A stretch of 5,901 nucleotides of DNA. Source: Nitrosomonadales bacterium (GTDB lineage Bacteria; Pseudomonadota; Gammaproteobacteria; Burkholderiales; SG8-41). The stretch covers positions 1-5,901 of the forward strand of contig VFLF01000421.1 of the NCBI GenBank assembly GCA_009885185.1, read 5' to 3'. Made by a program: the position numbers and the translations under genes. Positions 1 to 5,525 of the stretch are shown here, piece after piece. Numbering within the stretch: position 1 is the first letter of the stretch; every line of letters starts with the position of its first letter. The notes under the pieces are model-generated. The model was not told the DNA's origin. It did no database searches and saw only the letters and a list, made by a program, of their open reading frames with translations.

Positions 1-710
1 AGCGCGGGGTACGGCTTGACGCCCCAACTGCCGATGGCTCGCAACTTGCCTGCATTCACATAGGTAATCACCGCCGCCGGTCCGCCGCCGGTAATCTGCG
101 CGTGGCCGCCCAGCGCCTGCGTGATCGCCGGCCCGCCGCCGGTGGTGGGCAGATGGCGGAACTTGACCTTCGCCGCGCTGGCGAACATTTCCAGCGGCGT
201 GTGGGTGATGCCGAACGGCCCGGAGGTGGAATACACCAGCTCGCCTGGCCGTGCTTTCGCCAGCGCGATCAGTTCCTTGGTGTTTTTCACCGGCAGTTGC
301 GGATGCGTGGTGAGGATCAGCGGGTCGGCGGACAGCAGCGCGAGCAATTCGATTTGCTCCAGCGTGTACGGCGATTTCACGCCGTAGAGTTTGTCTTTTT
401 CAACCGCCAGATAAAGGTTCGGCGTGGTTACCAAAATGTGATGGCCGTCGGGCGGCTGGTTCGCCACAAACGCGGTGCCGGCGGCGGCAACCGCGCCCGG
501 ACGATTGACCACCGGCGCGGGCTGGCTGGTGAGTTTTTCGAGGATGGCCGATAGCGGCTGCGCGTGGATCTGGTTCATGCCGCCGGGCGGGTTGGGCACG
601 GTGATGGTGATGGCCTTGGTGGGGTAGTCCTGCGCGTTCACGCTTAGCGCTGCCGCTGTTGCGAACGCGGCGGCGCAGGTGATGGCGGTCATGCGGATAG
701 TGGCATTCAT
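1..710 (-). CDS. Bug/TctC-family periplasmic solute-binding protein (3'-truncated by window edge)
   Basis: Extracytoplasmic binding protein of the tripartite tricarboxylate transporter type, which captures carboxylates or similar small solutes in the periplasm. About 236 codons are visible of a family that usually has 310-330, so roughly the last 90 residues lie beyond the left edge. Residues 1-26 form a Sec signal peptide ending in VNA, with cleavage likely before QDYPTK. There is no lipobox. Family marks follow in order: the beta-strand ITITVPNPPGG (about 34-44, usually VPFPAGG), VVNRPGA (67-73), PDG (87-89), then a region containing PLILTTHPQLPVKNTKELIALAK and later GHAQIT. The ATG at 710 is chosen because GGAGGAG lies 7 nt upstream and the signal peptide begins there. 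No TctA/TctB membrane genes are visible, and orphan Bug proteins are common in beta-proteobacteria. The ligand cannot be told. The family call is firm. Confidence 0.92.
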   Translation of the reverse strand, partial: MNATIRMTAITCAAAFATAAALSVNAQDYPTKAITITVPNPPGGMNQIHAQPLSAILEKLTSQPAPVVNRPGAVAAAGTAFVANQPPDGHHILVTTPNLYLAVEKDKLYGVKSPYTLEQIELLALLSADPLILTTHPQLPVKNTKELIALAKARPGELVYSTSGPFGITHTPLEMFASAAKVKFRHLPTTGGGPAITQALGGHAQITGGGPAAVITYVNAGKLRAIGSWGVKPYPA

Positions 711-717
711 AGTTAGG

Positions 718-724
718 CTCCTCC
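718..724 (-). promoter_or_regulatory. Shine-Dalgarno of the tctC-type gene
   Basis: GGAGGAG on the minus strand lies 7 nt before the ATG at 710. This near-consensus site fixes that ATG as the start, in preference to the overlapping out-of-frame ATG at 744. Confidence 0.75.
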
Positions 725-726
725 AG

Positions 727-743
727 TGTTATGTCCGATAACA
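727..743. promoter_or_regulatory. 17-nt dyad, candidate operator in the tctC leader
   Basis: A perfect inverted repeat with arms TGTTAT (727-732) and ATAACA (738-743) surrounds the 5-nt centre GTCCG. It lies 17-33 nt upstream of the tctC-type start codon and, if the promoter at 759-787 is right, about 10-26 nt downstream of the transcription start, where a bound protein would block transcription. It also contains a symmetric T-N11-A core, so a LysR-type or GntR-type regulator is possible. The regulator is not identified. Confidence 0.45.
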
Positions 744-758
744 TCTCGGCGATGCCGC

Positions 759-787
759 GTTGTAATGGGCTTTGCCGCGCGCGTCAA
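759..787 (-). promoter_or_regulatory. Sigma70-like promoter of the tctC-type gene
   Basis: On the minus strand a -35 box TTGACG (782-787) is followed after exactly 17 nt by a -10 box TACAAC (759-764). The match to consensus is 5/6 and 4/6. Transcription would start near 752, giving a leader of about 42 nt before the ATG at 710. The call rests on sequence match and position only. Confidence 0.55.
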
Positions 788-926
788 CTGCCGCCAGAGT
801 CTACACGCGGCCCAGCGTGTCGTTAAGCTTCGCGCCACGCGAATGATCCCGGATCGAATGCTGCTGTTTCCGCTCGTGGCGAGCCTATCGAACCTTAAGC
901 GCCACCCACTTGCACCACCCGCTTAT

Positions 927-1511
927 TCAGACTGTGACGGCTTCACGCTCGTGTGCCATGCGCAACACGATACTGGCCACGCGCGTGCCCAGTGCCTCGG
1001 CAGTTTTTAGGTCGCTGGCGGGTATGGCTTCCGCGCCCTGATCGTTGTTCGATTGGGTCAGTGCACCGCTGAATCCACCCAAGCGGTTCAAATCATTGAC
1101 GCTGCCCTTGCTGGTGTTATTGCCCGGCATCAGGCCGAGGCCGATCCAGACCATGCCGTGCTGCATTGCAAAGGTAAAAAGTTGCGTCACGCTGTTGAAT
1201 TTGTCGCCGTTCTGGCTGCCGGAGTGGGTGAAGCCGGCGGCGATCTTGTCTTTCCAACCCTGTACGAACCACACCTTGGCGCTGGCATCCATGAAGGCTT
1301 TGAACTGGGCGGAGACCCCGCCCATGTAGGTAGGCGCGCCGAAGATGAGGGCGTCCGCGGTTTTGAGGTCGTCCCAGTGTTTGTCGATGTCGGTCACCGA
1401 AATCAACTGTGCCTCTACACCTTCCACGCCTGCCGCACCCCGTGCCACTGCCTTGGCGACCGCCGCCGTGTGACCATAACCGCTGTGATAAACCACTGCT
1501 ACCTTGCTCAT
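927..1511 (-). CDS. WrbA-like flavodoxin-fold NAD(P)H:quinone oxidoreductase
   Basis: Cytoplasmic FMN protein of 194 residues with a single flavodoxin fold, close to WrbA in length (~198). WrbA-type enzymes reduce quinones by two electrons with NAD(P)H and so avoid semiquinone radicals. The FMN-phosphate loop is SGYGHT (10-15), after the first strand VAVVYH. A second flavin loop is GAPTYMGG (57-64). A third is the stretch GFTHSGSQNGDK (92-103), followed by the core helix and strand QHGMVWIGLGL (116-126). The C-terminal part with LGGFSGALTQ also fits this family. AAGGA lies about 6 nt before the ATG at 1511. It sits 45 bp downstream of the pirin gene on the same strand, so the two are probably cotranscribed. 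Substrate is unproven: it could equally be annotated as a general NADPH-dependent FMN reductase, so no symbol is assigned. Confidence 0.88.
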   Translation of the reverse strand: MSKVAVVYHSGYGHTAAVAKAVARGAAGVEGVEAQLISVTDIDKHWDDLKTADALIFGAPTYMGGVSAQFKAFMDASAKVWFVQGWKDKIAAGFTHSGSQNGDKFNSVTQLFTFAMQHGMVWIGLGLMPGNNTSKGSVNDLNRLGGFSGALTQSNNDQGAEAIPASDLKTAEALGTRVASIVLRMAHEREAVTV

Positions 1512-1556
1512 GATGCTTCCTTTCGTGGGTTAGATAAATTGATTTCAGGCCGAATT

Positions 1557-2255
1557 TCAGACCAAGTCGAACAACAGAAATTCCGCATCCCTGGCATTGC
1601 TCAGGGTGAGTCGGGTTTCGTCGGTGATGCGCGCGCCGTCTCCGCTGTCGAGCGCGAGCCCGTTGACGCTCACTTGGCCACTCGCCACATGCACATAGGC
1701 GCGGCGTCCGGGCGCCAGCGTGTGTGTGGCGGTTTGCTCGCCATCCAGCAGCGCCGCGTAAACGCGCGCATCCTGATGGATCGTGACCGAGGCATCCGCG
1801 CCATCCGGCGAAGCCACCAGCCGCAACCGCCCGCGCTTTTCTTCAATACCAAAGTGTTTTTCCTCGTAGCCGGGAGCTATGCCGCTCACGTCGGGCTCGA
1901 TCCAGATTTGCAGGAAATGCACCCGCTCGGTGCGCGATGAGTTGTATTCACTGTGGCGCACGCCGCTGCCGGCACTCATGCGTTGCACATCGCCGGGCCG
2001 GATGACGGAGCCGTTGCCCATGCTGTCTTTGTGCTCCAGCGCGCCATCGAGCACGTAGCTGATGATTTCCATATCGCGATGGCCATGCGTGCCAAAGCCC
2101 TGACCGGCGGCAACGGTGTCGTCATTGATAACGCGCAGATGGCCAAAGCCCATGTGCGCCGGATCGTGGTAGCCGGCAAACGAAAATGTGTGCCACGAAT
2201 CGAGCCAGCCGTGGTTGGCGTGGCCGCGTTCGGTGTTCTTGCGTATGGTGATCAT
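1557..2255 (-). CDS. Pirin-family cupin protein (quercetinase-like, YhhW type)
   Basis: Bicupin of 232 residues, matching the short bacterial pirins such as E. coli YhhW (~231). The N-terminal cupin has the typical opening with HGWLDSWHTFSFAGY (15-29). Its four metal ligands are visible: H57 and H59 in GTHGHRDMEIISYVLDG, and H101 and E103 in GVRHSEYN. RPGDVQRMSAGSG (86-98) is the conserved strand between them. The C-terminal cupin (about 140-232) lacks metal ligands, as is normal. Known bacterial pirins include quercetin 2,3-dioxygenases and redox-sensitive regulators; which applies here cannot be read from sequence. AGGAG lies 5 nt before the ATG at 2255. The gene heads a two-gene unit with the downstream flavodoxin and is divergent from the LysR gene, its likely regulator. 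Confidence 0.95.
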   Translation of the reverse strand: MITIRKNTERGHANHGWLDSWHTFSFAGYHDPAHMGFGHLRVINDDTVAAGQGFGTHGHRDMEIISYVLDGALEHKDSMGNGSVIRPGDVQRMSAGSGVRHSEYNSSRTERVHFLQIWIEPDVSGIAPGYEEKHFGIEEKRGRLRLVASPDGADASVTIHQDARVYAALLDGEQTATHTLAPGRRAYVHVASGQVSVNGLALDSGDGARITDETRLTLSNARDAEFLLFDLV

Positions 2256-2306
2256 GAAAGCTCCTGTGTATTGCGTGGAACGAAAGATATAGACGGGTGG
2301 TACTCA

Positions 2307-2330
2307 TTGATAGCGGAATAATTTGATAGC
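2307..2330. repeat. Direct repeat TTGATAGC x2, 16-bp period
   Basis: The octamer TTGATAGC occurs at 2307-2314 and again at 2323-2330, one and a half helical turns apart. The second copy overlaps the left arm of the TTTGA-N9-TCAAA dyad. In the LysR/pirin spacer this may reflect repeated half-sites of the regulator; chance is not excluded. Confidence 0.4.
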
Positions 2331-2340
2331 TACAGTCAAA
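2322..2340. promoter_or_regulatory. Dyad TTTGA-N9-TCAAA, candidate LysR binding site
   Basis: Arms TTTGA (2322-2326) and TCAAA (2336-2340) flank a 9-nt centre in the spacer between the divergent pirin and LysR genes. It lies 67-85 nt upstream of the pirin start. If the AT-rich hexamer TATATC (2286-2291, minus strand) is the pirin -10, the dyad centres near -52, a usual place for a LysR activator. Assignment is by position and symmetry only. Confidence 0.4.
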
Positions 2341-2356
2341 AATTACGAACAAAAAT

Positions 2357-2372
2357 ATTGTTTAAAAACAAT
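2357..2372. promoter_or_regulatory. Near-perfect palindrome ATTGTTT-AA-AAACAAT before the LysR gene
   Basis: Seven-base arms (2357-2363 and 2366-2372) separated by AA lie 27-42 nt upstream of the LysR start, inside a tract where 53 of 60 bases (2341-2400) are A or T. This is a plausible autoregulatory site covering the -35 region of the LysR gene. It could instead be a by-product of the AT-rich composition. Confidence 0.35.
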
Positions 2373-2387
2373 TAATTATGATTTAAT
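2358..2387 (+). promoter_or_regulatory. Possible promoter of the LysR gene
   Basis: TTGTTT (2358-2363) and TTTAAT (2382-2387) are separated by 18 nt and match the -35 and -10 consensus at 3/6 and 5/6. Transcription would start about 5 nt before the ATG, giving an almost leaderless mRNA, which fits the missing Shine-Dalgarno. Many alternative hexamers exist in this AT-rich tract, so the call is weak. Confidence 0.3.
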
Positions 2388-2398
2388 ATACAAAAATA

Positions 2399-3310
2399 AT
2401 GAAAATTTCGATCGATGCTCTGCTGACACTGGACGCCATCGACCGCAAGGGCAGCTTTGCGGCGGCAGCGCACGAGTTGCACCGCGTGCCCTCCGCGGTC
2501 ACCTACGCCGTGCAGAAGCTGGAAGAGGACCTCGACGTGCTGCTGTTCGACCGCCGTGGTCACCGCGCCAAGCTCACCGCAGCCGGACGCGAATTGCTCG
2601 ATGAAGGCAGGCACATCCTGCGTGCCACGGGCGAGCTCGAAGCCCATGTAAAGCGCGTGGCCACGGGGTGGGAAGCGGAGTTACGCATCGCCTACGATGA
2701 CATCATCTCCACGCGCGCGATCCTGGAACTCGCGCAGGCCTTTCATCAACAGGATTGCGGAACGCGGCTGCGCATCACGTCTGAGGTCCTTGGCGGCGGC
2801 TGGGATGCACTTTGCTCCGGCCGTGCCGATCTGGTAATCGGCGCCTCCGGCGACGGTCCAGCGGGCGGCGGGTACGCAACCCGTCTGCTGGGCGAAGTGG
2901 CGTGGTGCTTTGCGGTTGCCCCGGGTCACCCGCTGGCCACAGCGCGTGAGCCTGTTCCCGAAAGCGAGCGGCTCGCGCACCGTGTTATCGTGGTCGCCGA
3001 CAGCTCGCGCAACCAGCCTGCGCGCTCGGCCGGGTTGCTCACCGGGCAGGACACGCTGACGGTGCACAGCATGGAAGCCAAATTGCGGGCGCAGCAGATG
3101 AGCCTTGGCGTGGGCCATCTCACGCGGCAGGTTGCCGAACGCGAAGCCGCGGCAGGCCGGCTGGTGATAAAGCAAACCGTTGAAGCCCGCGCCCCCTCGC
3201 AACTTTACGTCGCCTGGCGCAGTGGGCGCGCGCATCGTCCGGGCAAAGCACTGACCTGGTGGATCAAGCAGCTTGAGCCTAAAGGCTGGCTTGAGCGTGC
3301 CTTGGTGTAA
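2399..3310 (+). CDS. LysR-family transcriptional regulator, YhaJ-like
   Basis: DNA-binding regulator of 303 residues, normal length for LysR. The winged helix-turn-helix occupies about residues 5-64: DAIDRKGSFAAAAHELHRVP then SAVTYAVQKLEEDLDVLLFDR. This stretch closely resembles E. coli YhaJ as I recall it. A linker helix follows, then the effector-binding domain (about 90-295), with EVLGGGWDALCSGRADLVIGA similar to the YhaJ segment around EVLAGAWERL. YhaJ responds to products of 2,4-dinitrotoluene breakdown and adjoins the pirin gene yhaK, so an aromatic or quinone ligand is inferred here. The ATG at 2399 is the only start that keeps the full HTH, yet no Shine-Dalgarno precedes it. Divergence from the pirin gene suggests control of the pirin-flavodoxin pair and of itself. 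Confidence 0.95.
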   Translation: MKISIDALLTLDAIDRKGSFAAAAHELHRVPSAVTYAVQKLEEDLDVLLFDRRGHRAKLTAAGRELLDEGRHILRATGELEAHVKRVATGWEAELRIAYDDIISTRAILELAQAFHQQDCGTRLRITSEVLGGGWDALCSGRADLVIGASGDGPAGGGYATRLLGEVAWCFAVAPGHPLATAREPVPESERLAHRVIVVADSSRNQPARSAGLLTGQDTLTVHSMEAKLRAQQMSLGVGHLTRQVAEREAAAGRLVIKQTVEARAPSQLYVAWRSGRAHRPGKALTWWIKQLEPKGWLERALV

Positions 3311-3322
3311 ACTTCGCGCTCC

Positions 3323-3342
3323 GCGCGGGGGCGCACCCGCGC
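3323..3342. terminator. GC-rich hairpin after the LysR gene
   Basis: GCGCGGG (3323-3329) and CCCGCGC (3336-3342) form a perfect 7-bp stem with a 6-nt loop, 13 nt after the LysR stop codon. No T-run follows, so it is not a canonical intrinsic terminator. It may pause or end transcription, or shield the 3' end. Confidence 0.3.
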
Positions 3343-3388
3343 AGGTCTGTGCAACCCCGCGTCTTTATTCATTCACGAAAGCCACGTC

Positions 3389-4315
3389 ATGTTTAACCCG
3401 TTCAAAAAACTCGAATTGATCGAAACCGAAGTGTTCATGTCGATGCCGGCGAATTTTCGCAAAAAGCAGCGCACGGCGTGGTCTGACCCCAACCGCCAGG
3501 GTGCGGAGGTGGAGTGTTTTCTCGAGGGCCCGTCGTTCGATCGCGATGGCAACCTGTGGTTTGTCGATATACCGTTCGGGCGCATTTTTCGCATCACACC
3601 GAAAAAAGACTGGGAGCTGGTCACGCAATACGACGGCTGGCCGAATGGGCTGAAAATCCACAAGGATGGCAGCATCTGGATCTGCGATTACAAAGAGGGG
3701 CTGCTCAAGCTCGATCCGAAAACCGGCAAGCTCGAGACCATTTTGCGCACCGCGTTCAGCGAAGGCTTCAAGGGCCTGAACGATCTGCACTTCGCCGCCA
3801 ACGGCGATTTGTATTTCACCGATCAGGGCCAGACCGGCATTGCCGACCCGACCGGACGCGTGTTTCGTCTGTCCGCCAGCGGCAGGCTGGATCGCCTGTG
3901 CGACAACGCGCCCAGCCCCAACGGAATTACGCTGTCCACCACCGATAAACATTGCTACGTCGGCATCACGCGCTCGCAACAAATCTGGCGTTTGCCGATC
4001 ATGGCCGACGGCAATATTTCCAAAACCGGCGTGGCGGTGCAACTCTCCGGCGGGGTCGGCGGGCCGGACGGCGTCGAGATGGATTCCGAGAACGGCTTGC
4101 TGGTGTGCCAACTCGGTGTCGGCATCTGGCGCTTTGATTCCAACATGCTGCCCACGCATTTGATTCATTCGCCCGATCACAAACATCATCATCTGGCGAA
4201 CATCGCGGCGGGCGGCCCCGATCTGAAAACGCTGTACATCACCGAATCGCTGTCGGGCGATATCCTGATGGCGAAGCTGCCGGTGGCGGGCAAGAAATTG
4301 TTCTCGCATCAATAA
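3389..4315 (+). CDS. SMP-30/gluconolactonase-like (LRE family) beta-propeller hydrolase
   Basis: Six-bladed beta-propeller of 308 residues, the usual size of SMP-30/gluconolactonase proteins, which hydrolyse sugar or other lactones with one divalent metal. The expected metal and active-site residues are all present: E46 in LEGPSFD, N131 in KGLNDLHF, N178 in SPNGITLS and D227 in GGPDGVEMD. Blade-type repeats such as DGNLWFVD (53-60), DGSIWICD (93-100) and NGDLYFTD (138-145) recur along the chain. There is no signal peptide, so it is cytoplasmic. The ATG at 3389 has only a weak upstream purine stretch. The next in-frame ATGs (3437, 3443) have no better site, and no start codon lies upstream in frame. 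It is followed after 122 bp of palindromic DNA by azlC. The substrate is unknown and lactonase activity is inferred from the family. Confidence 0.92.
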   Translation: MFNPFKKLELIETEVFMSMPANFRKKQRTAWSDPNRQGAEVECFLEGPSFDRDGNLWFVDIPFGRIFRITPKKDWELVTQYDGWPNGLKIHKDGSIWICDYKEGLLKLDPKTGKLETILRTAFSEGFKGLNDLHFAANGDLYFTDQGQTGIADPTGRVFRLSASGRLDRLCDNAPSPNGITLSTTDKHCYVGITRSQQIWRLPIMADGNISKTGVAVQLSGGVGGPDGVEMDSENGLLVCQLGVGIWRFDSNMLPTHLIHSPDHKHHHLANIAAGGPDLKTLYITESLSGDILMAKLPVAGKKLFSHQ

Positions 4316-4325
4316 CACTTAGGCT

Positions 4326-4428
4326 CCTTCCCCCGCTTGCGGGGGAAGGTTGGGATGGGGGCGCGCGGAGATACCGCGAAGCCCTCTCCCCAGCCCTCCC
4401 CCGCACTGCGTGCAAGGGAGGGGGCTTC
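4326..4428. repeat. Compound palindromic intergenic element (REP/BIME-like)
   Basis: A nested set of inverted repeats fills the gap between the lactonase gene and azlC. On the left, an 11-bp perfect stem (4326-4336 with 4339-4349) has a 2-nt loop. In the centre, CGCGG (4364-4368) pairs with CCGCG (4374-4378). On the right, CCCTCCC (4394-4400) pairs with GGGAGGG (4416-4422), with an inner GCAC/GTGC stem and an outer GAAGCCC/GGGCTTC stem (4378-4384, 4422-4428). The halves are also inverted copies of each other: 4339-4362 against the reverse complement of 4381-4404 matches at 19 of 24 bases. Such C-runs and G-runs resemble dispersed palindromic repeats of proteobacteria. The left hairpin may also end transcription of the lactonase gene, although no T-run follows. 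Confidence 0.7.
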
Positions 4429-4429
4429 C

Positions 4430-4440
4430 GAGGCGTTTTG
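4430..4440 (+). promoter_or_regulatory. GAGG ribosome-binding site and TTG start of azlC
   Basis: GAGG (4430-4433) lies 4 nt before a TTG codon at 4438, just outside the palindromic element. No ATG or GTG precedes the conserved AzlC N-terminus in frame back to the previous gene. The first in-frame GTG (4516) and ATG (4519) fall inside the first membrane segment. TTG is therefore the best start available, although the spacing is short. Confidence 0.55.
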
Positions 4441-5163
4441 AGTCCATCTCTACAGTCTCCCATCCGCACCGGTTTCCGCAAAGGCGTCCGCGACGCCTTC
4501 GGCCCCGCCGCCGCGGTGATGACGGCGGGCTTCATCGGCTTTGGCGCGCTGGCGAGTGATTCAGGGATGCCGTTCTGGATCGCCGCCTTGGCCACCGCGC
4601 TGATGTGGGCGCTGCCGGGACAGATCATCCTCGCCGAGATGGTCGCGGCAAAAGCCGGCGCCATCGCGATAGTGGTCGCGGTGTGGCTGAGCGCCGTGCG
4701 CTTTTTGCCCACCGGTATGTCGATCATGCCGATGATGCGCTTTGAGCGCCGCGAGCTGCTGAAGAAACTTTGTGTCGCGCAGTTTGTCGCCAGCACCAGT
4801 TGGGTGCTGTCGATGCGCAACTTCCCCGCGATGCCGGTGGCCGAGCGCGCGCCATGGCTCGTTGGATTCGGCACGGTGTGTACCACGCAGGGCATCGTGC
4901 TGTGCGGCATCGGTTATCTGCTGGTGGGCGTGGTGCCCGCCGAAGTTCAGGCGGGGCTGGTGTATGTGACGCCGATTTACTTTCTGTTGCTGATGTTCGG
5001 CGACATACGCTCGCGCACCATGGGCGTGGCGGTGACGTGCGGCGTGATCAGTGTGCCGCTGGCGCATCTGGTGTCGCCGCAGTGGAGTTTGCTGGCGGGC
5101 GGCGTGGCGGGCGGCACCCTTGCCTACCTTATTTTGCGTATGCATAAAGACAAGGCGCGCTGA
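4438..5163 (+). CDS. azlC: AzlC-family branched-chain amino acid exporter, large subunit
   Basis: Inner-membrane protein of 241 residues, normal for AzlC/YgaZ. With AzlD it forms a two-component exporter; characterised relatives move branched-chain amino acids or analogues (azaleucine resistance in Bacillus, valine export by YgaZH in E. coli). The family opening FRKGVRDAFGPAAAVMTAGFIGFGALA (13-39) is present, followed by ALPGQIILAEM (58-68), which occupies the place of the usual GAxQF-type motif. Hydrophobic segments lie near residues 21-39, 46-66, 72-90, 138-164, 170-187, 193-211 and 216-234. A cytoplasmic loop rich in RRE and KK residues lies near 101-108. The start is TTG, set against a palindromic repeat. 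The stop overlaps the azlD ATG by one base, implying translational coupling. Confidence 0.92.
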   Translation: MSPSLQSPIRTGFRKGVRDAFGPAAAVMTAGFIGFGALASDSGMPFWIAALATALMWALPGQIILAEMVAAKAGAIAIVVAVWLSAVRFLPTGMSIMPMMRFERRELLKKLCVAQFVASTSWVLSMRNFPAMPVAERAPWLVGFGTVCTTQGIVLCGIGYLLVGVVPAEVQAGLVYVTPIYFLLLMFGDIRSRTMGVAVTCGVISVPLAHLVSPQWSLLAGGVAGGTLAYLILRMHKDKAR

Positions 5164-5489
5164 TGGATCTGCTCGCGCTCACCTTGCTGTGCGGGCTCGC
5201 CACGTATTTCTGGCGCGCGATGGCGGTGCTGCTCTCCGGCCGGCTCACGCTCGACAGCGAACTGTTTCGCTGGGTGGAATGCGTGGCGTACGCGATGGTC
5301 GCCGGGCTGATGATGCGTATTGTGCTGCTGCCCTCCGGAGTGCTGGCGGCGTCCCCCACGGCGGATCGCGTCGCGGGCTGTTTGATTGCGCTGGCGGTGT
5401 ATCGCTTGTGCAGGCGCAACCTGCTGGCGGGCATGGGCGCTGGCGTGGGCTTTTTTGTGTGCGCGGCGTATGTGCGGCAGATGGGGTGA
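5163..5489 (+). CDS. azlD: AzlD-family branched-chain amino acid exporter, small subunit
   Basis: Small inner-membrane protein of 108 residues, the normal size for AzlD/YgaH. It has about four hydrophobic segments (near 3-25, 38-60, 66-82 and 87-105). The opening LLALTLLCGLATYFWRAMAVLLSG carries the TYxxR pattern common in AzlD, and RWVECVAYAMVAGLMMRI resembles the family segment with a conserved proline/alanine-rich turn. Its ATG at 5163 shares one base with the azlC stop (TGATG), so ribosomes that finish azlC can restart here. It acts together with AzlC in export. No terminator is visible before the next gene, 36 bp downstream. Confidence 0.9.
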   Translation: MDLLALTLLCGLATYFWRAMAVLLSGRLTLDSELFRWVECVAYAMVAGLMMRIVLLPSGVLAASPTADRVAGCLIALAVYRLCRRNLLAGMGAGVGFFVCAAYVRQMG

Positions 5490-5525
5490 CGGGAATCGCG
5501 AAAACTTTGATAGGATAGACACACC

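Noticed and set aside
400..744. 114-codon minus-strand frame starting at the ATG at 744
   Set aside because: It overlaps the tctC-type gene in another frame. Only the frame from 710 gives a signal peptide and Bug-family motifs and has a strong Shine-Dalgarno at proper spacing.
872..884. GCTCG-TGG-CGAGC hairpin as terminator of the flavodoxin transcript
   Set aside because: The stem is only 5 bp, lies about 40 nt after the stop and has no T-run. Such hairpins are expected by chance in GC-rich DNA.
1512..1556. Separate promoter between the pirin and flavodoxin genes
   Set aside because: The 45-bp spacer shows only the flavodoxin ribosome site and no convincing pair of promoter hexamers, so cotranscription is the simpler reading.
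1053..1940. 295-codon plus-strand open frame across the flavodoxin and pirin genes
   Set aside because: It runs through two well-identified minus-strand genes and their spacer. The product has no recognisable family features and there is no ribosome site.
2681..3235. 184-codon minus-strand open frame inside the LysR gene
   Set aside because: Antisense to a complete, typical LysR gene; no domain and no ribosome site seen.
3365..4318. 317-codon open frame on the minus strand covering the whole lactonase gene
   Set aside because: It is the antisense mirror of a GC-rich gene whose plus-strand product has all SMP-30 active-site residues. The antisense product shows no recognisable domain and is rich in H, R and Q as such mirrors are.
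4516..4521. GTG (4516) or ATG (4519) as the azlC start
   Set aside because: Either would delete the conserved FRKGVRDAF opening and part of the first membrane segment; the TTG at 4438 keeps both.
4239..5145. Two long minus-strand open frames over azlC and the palindromic element
   Set aside because: Both are antisense to clear membrane-protein codons, are low in recognisable motifs and overlap each other.
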